A stretch of DNA of 28,763 bases from RGIG3002 sp045546775 (GTDB lineage: Bacteria; Bacillota; Clostridia; Lachnospirales; Lachnospiraceae): NCBI GenBank assembly GCA_045546775.1, contig JAZQDM010000091.1, positions 1-28,763 of the forward strand. Reading direction: 5' to 3'. Below the pieces are notes generated by a model that searched no databases, was not told where the DNA came from, and was given only the letters and a program-made list of their open reading frames with translations. A program made the translations under genes and the position numbers. Shown one piece after another: positions 14,699-22,345 of the stretch (the first letter of the stretch is position 1; the number at the start of each line of letters is the position of its first letter).

Positions 14699-15439
14699 TT
14701 AAATTTTATCCATAATTTTGGAGAATGCAGCTTCATCTCCCACTACAACTACATCCTGATGCAACTGAAGGATAGATGCCGGTACCTGCGGAGTCACATC
14801 ACCAAAAAATGCTTTGTCCACGATATCTGCTTTGTCTGTACCGCTTACTACTACAAGGATTTTTTTTGCATTCATAATGGTCTGGATTCCCATTGTATAT
14901 GCCTGTGTCGGTACTTCTTCTTTGGAGGCAAAGAAACGGGAGTTGGCGTCAATTGTAGACTGTGTCAAGTTTACGCAATTTGTGTTTTTAACAAATACGT
15001 CACCCGGTTCATTAAAGCCGATATGTCCGTTGTGTCCCATACCAAGTAACTGCAAATCAACACCGCCCATAGAACGGACAATTTCATCATACTGTTTGCA
15101 TGCTTCATCCGCATCTGCAATGGTTCCGTCCGGCACATATGTATTATTTTTATCAATATTTACTTTGCTAAACAAATGATGATTCATAAAGTAGTAGTAA
15201 CTCTGGTCGTTGTCATGAGGCAAGCCTCTGTACTCATCCAAATTCACACTCTTTACCTGGGAAAAATCCAAATCACCATTCTCATATCCTTCTACAAGGC
15301 GTGCGTATGCACCAATCGGTGTGGAACCCGTTGCCAAACCAAGTACGCAATCCGGTTTATTTACAACCAGCGCTCCCATAATGTTTGCTGCCTTACGGCT
15401 CATATCTTCATAATCTTTTGTACAAATAAATCTAATCAT
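14699..15439 (-). CDS. nagB: Glucosamine-6-phosphate deaminase
   Basis: 246 residues, full length. It converts glucosamine-6-phosphate to fructose-6-phosphate and ammonia, feeding amino sugars into glycolysis. Signature parts are LGLATGSTPIGAY (phosphate loop), SVNLDEYRGL (catalytic Asp), LLGMGHNGHIGFNEPG (catalytic His and lid), and TMGIQTIMNAK, which precedes the C-terminal part. It appears to lack the C-terminal allosteric extension of E. coli NagB, as is common in Firmicutes. GAGG precedes the ATG. nagB is the first gene of a two-gene unit with the HAD phosphatase, with its own promoter at 15478-15506. Confidence 0.96.
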   Translation of the reverse strand: MIRFICTKDYEDMSRKAANIMGALVVNKPDCVLGLATGSTPIGAYARLVEGYENGDLDFSQVKSVNLDEYRGLPHDNDQSYYYFMNHHLFSKVNIDKNNTYVPDGTIADADEACKQYDEIVRSMGGVDLQLLGMGHNGHIGFNEPGDVFVKNTNCVNLTQSTIDANSRFFASKEEVPTQAYTMGIQTIMNAKKILVVVSGTDKADIVDKAFFGDVTPQVPASILQLHQDVVVVGDEAAFSKIMDKI

Positions 15440-15477
15440 CTTGTTAACCTCGATTCTTGAAAAATAATTTCACAAAA

Positions 15478-15506
15478 ATAATACTACCGCATGTTAGTAT
15501 ATGCAA
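15478..15506 (-). promoter_or_regulatory. nagB promoter with a dyad in the spacer
   Basis: TTGCAT (15506-15501), 17 bp, TATTAT (15483-15478) on the minus strand. The imperfect dyad ATACTA-N8-TAGTAT (15481-15500) fills the spacer and touches the -10. Its placement suits a repressor operator; the regulator is not in the window. Confidence 0.65.
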
Positions 15507-15592
15507 GAAAGTTTTTTCTTTTTACACAAATTTTATATAATTTTGCGCACTGTGTTGCAAATATGACATTCCTCTATGCACCGTCGCTTCTA

Positions 15593-15621
15593 TTGAACAA
15601 TTTTGAAAATACACCTATAAT
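15593..15621 (+). promoter_or_regulatory. Sigma-A promoter of the RR-ABC-HK operon
   Basis: TTGAAC (15593-15598), 17 bp, TATAAT (15616-15621) on the plus strand, about 38 nt before the GTG start of the response regulator. Confidence 0.78.
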
Positions 15622-15658
15622 TGTAAGTACATATGAACTGGAGAAAGGGCTATAAAAA

Positions 15659-16321
15659 GTGAAACATATATTAATCATTGACGATGATGTACCTATTGGA
15701 AATATGCTGGAAGAACTGCTCACAAAGGAAGGGTATCGCTGCACGCGTGCTTATTCCGGAACGGAAGCATTGCTTGTTCTTTCCTCCCAGCATCCGGACC
15801 TTATATTACTTGATTTGATGCTGCCGGGGCTTTCCGGTGAAGAACTTTTGCCGAAATTGCAAGGAATTCCGGTGATTGTTGTGAGTGCAAAAATAGATGT
15901 AAACAGCAAAGTAGAATTACTTCTTGGCGGCGCTGTTGATTATGTCACAAAACCATTTGAACCAAAAGAACTTTTGGCTAGAATTGCTGTGGCACTGCGT
16001 AACAACCATAATCTTACAAGTACTGTTTTATCCTTTAAAAATCTTTGCCTGGATACAACGACACACACCGTTTCCGCAAACGGATGTGACCTAAAACTTA
16101 CGAGAACAGAATTTGCCATTCTGAAGTTCTTTCTGCAAAATCCGACGCAAGTACTCACAAAATCTATCCTTCTTGACCGGATTAGCGATGATACGCCGGA
16201 TTGTACGGAAAGCTCTCTGAAAATGCATATCAGCAATCTTCGCAAAAAAATCCGGGAAAATTGCGGCGAGGACTACATTGAAGCAGTTTGGGGCATTGGT
16301 TTTAAATTAATATCCCCCTAA
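15659..16321 (+). CDS. OmpR-family response regulator
   Basis: 220 residues. The receiver domain (1-~115) has acidic residues D8-D10, phospho-acceptor D52 (LLDLMLPG), VVSAK and a conserved lysine in VTKPFEPKE. The winged-helix DNA-binding domain (~125-220) has LTRTEFAILKFFLQNP and SSLKMHISNLRKKI. It starts with GTG; AAAGGG lies about 9 nt upstream and no better start is available. It is the first gene of a plus-strand unit with an ABC ATPase, an ABC permease and a histidine kinase. Its likely target is the TTTACT repeat array 4 nt past its own stop, directly before the ABC genes. Confidence 0.93.
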   Translation: MKHILIIDDDVPIGNMLEELLTKEGYRCTRAYSGTEALLVLSSQHPDLILLDLMLPGLSGEELLPKLQGIPVIVVSAKIDVNSKVELLLGGAVDYVTKPFEPKELLARIAVALRNNHNLTSTVLSFKNLCLDTTTHTVSANGCDLKLTRTEFAILKFFLQNPTQVLTKSILLDRISDDTPDCTESSLKMHISNLRKKIRENCGEDYIEAVWGIGFKLISP

Positions 16322-16324
16322 ATA

Positions 16325-16365
16325 TTTACTGTTTCTTTACTATTTCCTTTACTGTTTTCTTTACA
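16325..16365 (+). promoter_or_regulatory. Four direct repeats TTTACT/A, candidate response-regulator site
   Basis: TTTAC starts at 16325, 16336, 16348 and 16360, a period of 11-12 bp, about one helical turn. OmpR-type regulators bind tandem half-sites with this spacing. The array sits between the regulator and the ABC genes it probably controls. Confidence 0.6.
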
Positions 16366-16366
16366 G

Positions 16367-16393
16367 GTGTGAGGTACGATGTGCGTATCACAC
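16367..16393 (+). promoter_or_regulatory. Hairpin immediately before the ABC ATPase ribosome site
   Basis: GTGTGA (16367-16372) pairs with TCACAC (16388-16393) and TACG (16375-16378) with CGTA (16384-16387), with a GG bulge and a 5-nt loop. AAGGAGG starts 2 nt later. There is no T tract. It could act on mRNA processing or translation, or be a DNA operator. Confidence 0.5.
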
Positions 16394-16407
16394 AAGGAGG
16401 TACTTTT

Positions 16408-17322
16408 ATGGAATATGTTTTACAAACAGACGCCCTCTGCAAACACTACGGAGATTTTAAGGCATTAAACGGTCTTTCCATGCACATCCCGAAGGGCGCA
16501 ATTTATGGATTTGTCGGCAAAAACGGTGCCGGCAAAACAACGCTTTTGCGTATAATATGCGGTCTGCAGCCGCCCACGTCCGGCAATTACACGCTGTATG
16601 ATAAAAAACATACTGCCCCGGATTTCATTCTGTCACGCCGCCGCATCGGTGCTATGGTGGAGACACCTTCCATCTATCCCGATATGTCAGCGGAAGACAA
16701 TCTGAAACAACAGTATCTTATTTTAGGCCAACCTAGTTTTTTTGGTTTGCACGATATATTGAAAATGGTCGGACTGGAAAATACCGGGCACAAAAGAGCA
16801 AAGCATTTTTCTCTTGGTATGCGCCAACGACTTGGTATCGCAATTGCCCTTGTCGGCAATCCGGACTTTTTAATTTTGGATGAGCCGATTAACGGTCTCG
16901 ACCCACAAGGTATTGTTGAGATTCGGGAATTGTTATTAAAATTAAATCGCGAGCAACAAATCACCATATTGATTTCCAGCCATATTTTGTCTGAATTGTC
17001 CCGCCTTGCGACGCATTACGGCTTCATTGACCATGGGGAACTACTGCGGGAAATGAGTGCCGAAGAACTGGAAGAAGCTTGCAAAAAATGCATCCGCATG
17101 CAAGTATCGGATGCTTCTATTCTGGCTCGTACACTGGATGAAATGCAAATTTCGTACAGAGTTTTGAACCATACTTGCGTTGATGTGTATGCAAAGATAA
17201 ACTGCACGCAGCTTGTTAACGCACTTTACGATGCCGGCTGTGAAGTGATTTCTATGGAGGAACGTGACGAAAGTCTGGAAAGCTTCTACCTCAATCTTGT
17301 AGGAGGTGGACGTTATGAGTAA
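16408..17322 (+). CDS. ABC transporter ATP-binding protein (BcrA/LanF-like)
   Basis: 304 residues. Walker A GKNGAGKTT is at 37-45, the signature FSLGMRQRLG near 141, Walker B FLILDEP near 162, then SSHILSEL with the switch histidine. The ~80-residue C-terminal extension is typical of ATPases of peptide-antibiotic immunity and detoxification exporters (BcrA, LanF, CprA type). The start at 16408 is chosen for AAGGAGG at 7 nt; a longer frame from 16369 has none. It overlaps the permease gene by 8 nt, indicating coupled translation. The substrate cannot be read from sequence. Confidence 0.93.
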   Translation: MEYVLQTDALCKHYGDFKALNGLSMHIPKGAIYGFVGKNGAGKTTLLRIICGLQPPTSGNYTLYDKKHTAPDFILSRRRIGAMVETPSIYPDMSAEDNLKQQYLILGQPSFFGLHDILKMVGLENTGHKRAKHFSLGMRQRLGIAIALVGNPDFLILDEPINGLDPQGIVEIRELLLKLNREQQITILISSHILSELSRLATHYGFIDHGELLREMSAEELEEACKKCIRMQVSDASILARTLDEMQISYRVLNHTCVDVYAKINCTQLVNALYDAGCEVISMEERDESLESFYLNLVGGGRYE

Positions 17323-18031
17323 TTTAATTCGCGCTAATTTTGTAAGAGTTTTTAAGTCCCGTGCGTTTTATATCGGACTGTTTTGTACAGTAGGAATCGC
17401 CTTTTTGGCTATCGCTTATATGTCGGGAGAAAACGGAACGCTTTCCGGTATTCCAACTTTGCCGTTACTCGTTATGCCCATTATAATGGCAACCATTACA
17501 GGCTTGTTTATGGACCCGGAATTTACACACGGAACCATCCGCAACAAAATCGTTGTCGGACACAAACACGAATCCGTTTTTCTTGCTGCACTTGTAACCC
17601 TTTCGGCTGTGGCATTGATTTACTATGTCGTATACGAAATCATTGCCCTTGTGGTAGGCATGAGCCAGTTTGAAGTAGAAAATACAGACGCCAAAGCAGC
17701 CGTTGTCGTGTTGCTCCTTATGGCGATTATGATTGTGAGTACGGTGGCAGTATCGTTATGCGTGTGCACCTTTGTGCACGGCGGAAAAAGCATCGCTGTT
17801 GTCATACTGATTCAATACGCTTTTATGATTATCGGTATTACCCCTGACATCGCCGAAGAGTTTTTGATTCAAAGAATTATTTGTAGTATTGTACCACAAG
17901 GCTATTTCTCTAAATTTTACATTTTCACAATGCCGGAGCATATTTTGAGTGCACTTTTGTGTCCTCTTGGTTTTGGTATAGCCCTTACCGCGCTTGGCAT
18001 TCATTTTTTCAAAAAAAGCGATTTGAAATGA
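17315..18031 (+). CDS. ABC transporter permease, ABC-2 type
   Basis: 238 residues with six hydrophobic segments (about 15-35, 45-65, 90-115, 130-160, 165-185 and 210-230). The opening MSNLIRANFVRVFKSRAFYI and the MDPEFTHGTIRNKI loop are typical of the permeases paired with BcrA/LanF-type ATPases. AGGAGG stands 9 nt before the ATG, inside the end of the ATPase gene. It should form the membrane channel of that transporter. The kinase gene follows after 10 nt. Confidence 0.88.
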   Translation: MSNLIRANFVRVFKSRAFYIGLFCTVGIAFLAIAYMSGENGTLSGIPTLPLLVMPIIMATITGLFMDPEFTHGTIRNKIVVGHKHESVFLAALVTLSAVALIYYVVYEIIALVVGMSQFEVENTDAKAAVVVLLLMAIMIVSTVAVSLCVCTFVHGGKSIAVVILIQYAFMIIGITPDIAEEFLIQRIICSIVPQGYFSKFYIFTMPEHILSALLCPLGFGIALTALGIHFFKKSDLK

Positions 18032-18041
18032 GGTATTTTGT

Positions 18042-18926
18042 ATGGTTTACGCAGTAATTGGCATATTGGCAGTCGTTGTCATTGCCCTGCTTATCAAACT
18101 CTATTTGATGAAAAAATCTGCACGGGAAATTTCTGTCCAATTTGCCGATATACTGCAAGCCGATACGAATGCCGTAATCCGGCTTTCAAGCTATGATAAA
18201 GATATGCGGCTCCTTGCGGATGACTTAAATAAACAGCTGCGGATTTTGCGCAAAGCACAGCACCGCTACTTGCAAGGTGACAAAGAGTTAAAAGAAGCAA
18301 TTACAAACATTTCCCACGATCTTCGCACGCCGCTTACTGCCATTTGTGGGTATTTGAATTTGCTGGAAAACGAACAAAAGACGCAGGAAACAGAACGATA
18401 TCTTTCCATCATCAGCGAACGGATTGAAACAATGAAATCTTTGACAGAAGAACTCTTTGGCTATTCGGTTATTGTTGCACCGGAATCGTCTTGCACCAAA
18501 GAACAAGTAGTCCTAAACGATGTGTTGGAAGAAAGTATCGCCGCGTTTTATGCAACACTTTCCGAGCGTGGCATTTCCCCCACTATCCAAATACCGGAAC
18601 AAAACATTGTCCGCACGTTGGACCGCTCTGCACTGGCGCGGGTATTTTCCAATCTCCTCAACAACGCTATAAAATACAGTGACGGCGACTTAGAAATCAG
18701 CTTAACGCAGACCGGACAAATAACTTTTTCCAATACAACAAAAAGCCTAACTGCAGTGCAGGTAGGCAAACTGTTTGACCGTTTTTATACAGTGGAATCT
18801 GCAAGAAACTCCACAGGACTTGGCTTGTCCATCGCAAAAACACTGGTAGACCGGATGGGCGGAACCATATACGCCGAATACGAAAGCAGCAAGCTGCGCA
18901 TTCATATTGCATTTCCGGCTGAATAG
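18042..18926 (+). CDS. Sensor histidine kinase with a single membrane segment
   Basis: 294 residues. One N-terminal membrane helix (about 3-23) has essentially no extracellular part. A dimerisation domain follows with the H box ISHDLRTPL (H92), then the ATPase domain with the N box SNLLNNAIKY, an F box LFDRFYT and the G2 box STGLGLSIAK. The missing sensor domain suggests it senses within the membrane or through the adjacent ABC transporter, as intramembrane-sensing kinases of peptide-antibiotic modules do. GAGG is 8 nt before the ATG. It is the last gene of the unit, with its stop 5 nt from repeat element copy 3. Confidence 0.92.
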   Translation: MVYAVIGILAVVVIALLIKLYLMKKSAREISVQFADILQADTNAVIRLSSYDKDMRLLADDLNKQLRILRKAQHRYLQGDKELKEAITNISHDLRTPLTAICGYLNLLENEQKTQETERYLSIISERIETMKSLTEELFGYSVIVAPESSCTKEQVVLNDVLEESIAAFYATLSERGISPTIQIPEQNIVRTLDRSALARVFSNLLNNAIKYSDGDLEISLTQTGQITFSNTTKSLTAVQVGKLFDRFYTVESARNSTGLGLSIAKTLVDRMGGTIYAEYESSKLRIHIAFPAE

Positions 18927-18931
18927 ATGCT

Positions 18932-19210
18932 AAAAGGGATTTTAAATATATTGTCCGGCAAACTACACTACATAGTTTACTTCAAAACGACTTACGGAAA
19001 ACATATGATTTTTCTTAGTGCTTTTTTTAATTTTAGTAATTCGCTGACACGATGTCAGCGAAAGGCTTGTTTCGCCACGGATGGCGAATGTAAGCCGGTT
19101 ACGTTATAAATCAAAGATTTGCATAAAGCACTTAGAAAAACATATATTTGCAGTACGGAGTTTTGAAGTAAACTATGTAGTGCAGTTGCCGGACAATATT
19201 TAAAAGCCCT
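18932..19210 (+). repeat. Dispersed structured inverted-repeat element, copy 3
   Basis: This fills almost the whole gap between two convergent stop codons. The outer arms (18932-~18988 and ~19160-19210) pair nearly completely. A second stem closes at AGTGCTTT/AAAGCACT. Hairpin A pairs 19042-19049 with 19053-19060 around a CGA triloop. Hairpin B has GGCTT 19064-19068 with AAGCC 19092-19096 outside, and TTCGCCA 19071-19077 with TGGCGAA 19082-19088 inside. Hairpin C has AAATC 19108-19112 with GATTT 19116-19120. The outer arms are unrelated to those of copy 1 and only partly like copy 2, although each is self-complementary. Confidence 0.92.
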
Positions 19211-19221
19211 TGAACCGCTTA

Positions 19222-19596
19222 TCATTTCAATAATTCATCCGTGAGGCGCAATATTTCCGGTGCAATTTTCTCCCGTTCTTTTTGGGTAATATTTTTGTAT
19301 ACCGGATAAGCAACTGCCAAAATGCCAATTCCCAAAAGACCGATTACGATGCCCGGCACAAACCACACACCTTGCCAGACAAGGGTGCAACACATTCCGA
19401 CACCCAAAAGCAACGTACCAAGCACACCAATAACGATAGATGCCATCGTGCCTTTCTGCGTTACGTTGCTATCGAGGCGACGAAGCTGTGCCATTTTGTC
19501 CTCTTCTTTTGGTGCATATTTTTGTCTTATCTTTTTCACTTCTTCCTGTTCTTTTGCCGAATAGGTATAAGTAAATCCTTCGTTTCTATTTTCCAT
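19222..19596 (-). CDS. Small membrane protein, paralogue of the 22346-22714 product
   Basis: 124 residues. A charged N-terminal helix (SAKEQEEVKKIRQKYAPKEE, LRRLDSNV) is followed by two membrane segments (about 50-70 and 77-97) with a PVYKNI motif and a charged amphipathic C-terminal helix (PEILRLTDELL). The layout and motifs (Y-x-x-K-E, L-x-x-LD, GxLGxxxxGxGM, YPVYK) match the 122-residue protein at 22346-22714, so the two are paralogues. I do not assign a function. AGGAG precedes the start. It is the last gene of the second two-component operon, 16 nt after the 296-residue gene. Confidence 0.82.
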   Translation of the reverse strand: MENRNEGFTYTYSAKEQEEVKKIRQKYAPKEEDKMAQLRRLDSNVTQKGTMASIVIGVLGTLLLGVGMCCTLVWQGVWFVPGIVIGLLGIGILAVAYPVYKNITQKEREKIAPEILRLTDELLK

Positions 19597-19612
19597 AGTT
19601 TCATCTGCTCCT

Positions 19613-20503
19613 TCATTTTGTCTTGCATTTCTTTAATTCTTTTGTTGCTTGAACAATGGTATACACGGACATAGTAACAACAATAACACTGATGCCTCCG
19701 CCCGTTGCCATAATCATAATATCCTTCACGCTTTGTGAGGTTTCACCGCCAAACTGCGCAAACATTGCCGTTTCCAAAAACAACATGGATACAAGTGCGG
19801 CGGCCAGCTTAATCACTGTTGATGTAGACATGACAGGACTCTTATATTTGCGATATTTCACCATATCGATAATGGCTGTCGTCGTAACGTAAAACGTATA
19901 CAATGCCATCACATAAATCAAAATACCTTGATACGCAAAGCCTCTGCCATGGTAAACCATCATCAGCACCGCACCGGATAGCGCCAAATTGACCGTCATC
20001 AAAATCCAGGAACAAAGTCTGGAACGTTTCAATTCTTCCGTCCTTTTTTTCCCGATTTCGTTATGTCCTACATAACGAAGCAGCAAAAACCGCATAATTG
20101 CCAAGATTGCATAATAAACCGCAAAAATAGCAAACCAGTATGTACTGTAAACAATCGCAGAAATGGCATTCACCGCTACATACAATAAATTGATGACAAG
20201 GGAACGATACAAATTCACATGCGTCTTAAAAGCCGCATCCGTAAAATACCGGTTCGCATACGGATTATCGTACACTTTTCCTCTTGCGTTTTTGTACCAT
20301 CCCGGAATCGTCTTCCAGCCGATAATACATAGAATGGTCAGTGTATAAAAGGAAACTACATAGACAATATACGCGGGCAGCGTCATCTCCCATCCTTTTA
20401 CAAAAACTGCAACGAGTGATATTGCACTGACAAACGTTAGTACAATCGTTACCCACAATGGCGGAAAGAAAAGTTTATTGCATATATTTTTCCAGTTTTT
20501 CAT
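19613..20503 (-). CDS. Polytopic membrane protein (296 aa), two-component operon
   Basis: 296 residues with about eight hydrophobic segments and a basic N-terminus (MKNWKNICNKLFFPPLW). A recurring cytosolic loop motif contains ARGKVYDNPYANRYFTDA. It is not a transporter family I can name. It starts 9 nt after the stop of the upstream histidine kinase and is followed at 16 nt by the small paralogue. This places it as a likely output or co-sensor of the RR/HK pair. Function unknown. Confidence 0.8.
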   Translation of the reverse strand: MKNWKNICNKLFFPPLWVTIVLTFVSAISLVAVFVKGWEMTLPAYIVYVVSFYTLTILCIIGWKTIPGWYKNARGKVYDNPYANRYFTDAAFKTHVNLYRSLVINLLYVAVNAISAIVYSTYWFAIFAVYYAILAIMRFLLLRYVGHNEIGKKRTEELKRSRLCSWILMTVNLALSGAVLMMVYHGRGFAYQGILIYVMALYTFYVTTTAIIDMVKYRKYKSPVMSTSTVIKLAAALVSMLFLETAMFAQFGGETSQSVKDIMIMATGGGISVIVVTMSVYTIVQATKELKKCKTK

Positions 20504-20512
20504 ATTTTCACG

Positions 20513-21586
20513 CTAATTCCTTTTAATTTTCACGGTAAAAATACTGCCTTTTCCAACTGTACTTTCCACCGTAATTTCTCCACGCATAATATCCACTACA
20601 CGTTTTACGAGGGCAAGACCAAGACCATTTCCCTGCGTGGCATGAGACGTGTCTCCCTGATAAAATTTATCAAAAATATGCGCCCCCACATCCGGTGTCA
20701 TGCCACAGCCGGTATCTTTCACTTTCACGATTGCATGATGTTCGGTTGCTTCCAAAGCAACCATCACCTTGCCACCTTCCGGCGTAAACTTAAAGGCGTT
20801 GGAAAACAGATTGTTCCACACAAGCGACAGCAGCTCATTATCCGCATTCACTTGCACATCCTCCGCAATGTCCGTCTCAATTTCGATATTTTTCTTTTCC
20901 CAAACTGATTCATATGCAAGCAGGCACTCACAAAGCTGCTCTCCTAAGTCATATTGTTCTATTGCCGGGTAAATCTGTTGTTTTTCCAGCCGGTTAAGCT
21001 TCAAAATGTTCGTCATCATATCCGCAAGACGGCGCGAACCATCGGTAACGCCTTTTGCATATTCGATTCTCTTGTTTTCTTCTAAATGGGGCTGTTGCAA
21101 AAGAGTCCCATAATTTTGCATGACCGCAAGCGGCGTCTTCATTTCGTGGGACACGTTAGCAATAAAATCCGTACGGAGCGTTTCCACACCGGCAAGCTCC
21201 TCTGCCATCGTGTTAAAACACTGGATGATTTCATTAAATTTTTCATCTGCTCCAAAGCGGTTCACCGGTGCAATTCTTACGCTAAAATCGCCTTCCACCA
21301 CTTTTTTTGCCGCTTCCGCAATGCGTTTCGTAATACGTTCCGTCGTTAATTTTCTGCGAATTGCATCAATCACAGTAAATAATATGCTTAAGAGAACAAC
21401 ATTGGCAAAAGTCAGTTTCGCCGCCATATTTAAATTTGCTCCGGTCAACTCTACCTGCAGCGTATCTGCCAAAATGGATACAAACAATGCCGTGGAACAG
21501 GTCACAAGAAAAGCAACCAGCAAAAAAAAGAGCAAATAGTTGTACATGGTGCGAAGCAGTTTATAAGAAACCTTTGATTTTTTCAT
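20513..21586 (-). CDS. Sensor histidine kinase (HAMP-type)
   Basis: 357 residues. Two membrane helices (about 15-40 and 56-75) enclose only a very short extracytoplasmic loop. A HAMP-like linker with KKVVEGDFSVRI and a dimerisation domain with ANVSHEMKTPL (H147) follow. The ATPase domain has the N box VWNNLFSNAFKF, G1 DTGCGM, F box IFDKFYQGD and G2 GNGLGLALVK. It autophosphorylates and passes phosphate to the regulator encoded just upstream; the start overlaps that regulator's stop by 4 nt. The short loop argues against sensing of a large extracellular ligand. Confidence 0.94.
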   Translation of the reverse strand: MKKSKVSYKLLRTMYNYLLFFLLVAFLVTCSTALFVSILADTLQVELTGANLNMAAKLTFANVVLLSILFTVIDAIRRKLTTERITKRIAEAAKKVVEGDFSVRIAPVNRFGADEKFNEIIQCFNTMAEELAGVETLRTDFIANVSHEMKTPLAVMQNYGTLLQQPHLEENKRIEYAKGVTDGSRRLADMMTNILKLNRLEKQQIYPAIEQYDLGEQLCECLLAYESVWEKKNIEIETDIAEDVQVNADNELLSLVWNNLFSNAFKFTPEGGKVMVALEATEHHAIVKVKDTGCGMTPDVGAHIFDKFYQGDTSHATQGNGLGLALVKRVVDIMRGEITVESTVGKGSIFTVKIKRN

Positions 21587-22254
21587 TTGAAAACCACCTT
21601 ATATCCAAGTCCGTGAACGGTTACAATCTCAAAATCATCACACGCCGAAAGTTTTTGGCGTAGCTTTGTCATATAGACATCCACAGCCCTCGGCGCAGTT
21701 TCTGTATCCGCGTCCCAAAATTCATCCATAAGCAGTGTTCTTGTAAAGGTTTTTTTCGGATAAGAAAGTAATTTGTAAAGAATACTAAATTCGCGGTTGG
21801 TTAACAAAATTTCTTCTCCATCCAAATACGCCGTATGCTCGTCCGCATCCATCACAAATTGTCCCACTTCCACTTTTTTGTTGGCTGCAATTTTTGCCCG
21901 GCGAAGCAACGCACCGATACGCAAAAACAATTCATCCAAATCAATCGGTTTTACCATATAATCGTCTACGCCAATGCGGAAACCTCTCTGCTTGGACGCC
22001 ATATCATCTCTGGCCGTCATAAACAAAATGGGAATATTGTCATTCAATTCGCGCACATTTTTCGCAAACTCAAACCCATCGATGTCCGGCATCATAATAT
22101 CCGACACAATAAGGTCAAACAGATGCTCCTCCAGCGCATCGTACGCATCCATCGCAGTCAGACAGCCTATCGCTTCGTATCCGCTATGCTTCAAAAAAGA
22201 ACAGACCGTGCGATTCAGTTCTTTATCGTCCTCCACAACTAATATCTTAAACAT
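21583..22254 (-). CDS. OmpR/PhoB-family response regulator
   Basis: 223 residues. The receiver domain has E8-D10, phospho-acceptor D52 (VSDIMMPDIDG), T in FMTARDD and K in MVKPIDLDE. The C-terminal winged helix has LTNREFSILYKLLSY and RAVDVYMTKLRQKL. It is translationally coupled to the kinase by a 4-nt overlap. A 20-bp sequence in its own promoter is repeated exactly upstream of the 122-residue gene, so it probably controls both transcription units. Its -10 TATGAT is at 22295-22290. Confidence 0.95.
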   Translation of the reverse strand: MFKILVVEDDKELNRTVCSFLKHSGYEAIGCLTAMDAYDALEEHLFDLIVSDIMMPDIDGFEFAKNVRELNDNIPILFMTARDDMASKQRGFRIGVDDYMVKPIDLDELFLRIGALLRRAKIAANKKVEVGQFVMDADEHTAYLDGEEILLTNREFSILYKLLSYPKKTFTRTLLMDEFWDADTETAPRAVDVYMTKLRQKLSACDDFEIVTVHGLGYKVVFK

Positions 22255-22289
22255 TACTTTTCCTCCAAAAATCCTGTTTTCTTAAAGCT

Positions 22290-22319
22290 ATCATACCACG
22301 GAAATGTTAAAGTTTTGTT
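22290..22319 (-). promoter_or_regulatory. Promoter and putative RR box upstream of the response regulator
   Basis: A minus-strand -10 TATGAT (22295-22290) has a 20-bp sequence at 22300-22319 in place of a normal -35. Read on the minus strand this has TTAACA half-sites, the type bound by Bacillus PhoP and other OmpR-family regulators. The 20 bp recur exactly at 22813-22832. Confidence 0.6.
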
Positions 22320-22345
22320 TCTGTTTTATCTTTTCTATTGTCTAT

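Noticed and set aside
9955..19210. Insertion sequences or transposase-encoding elements
   Set aside because: The repeats hold no coding frame and I could not see target-site duplications, so mobility is not claimed.
9955..19210. CRISPR array or retron from the repeated inverted repeats
   Set aside because: Three widely spaced copies, no spacer periodicity, no cas genes and no reverse transcriptase.
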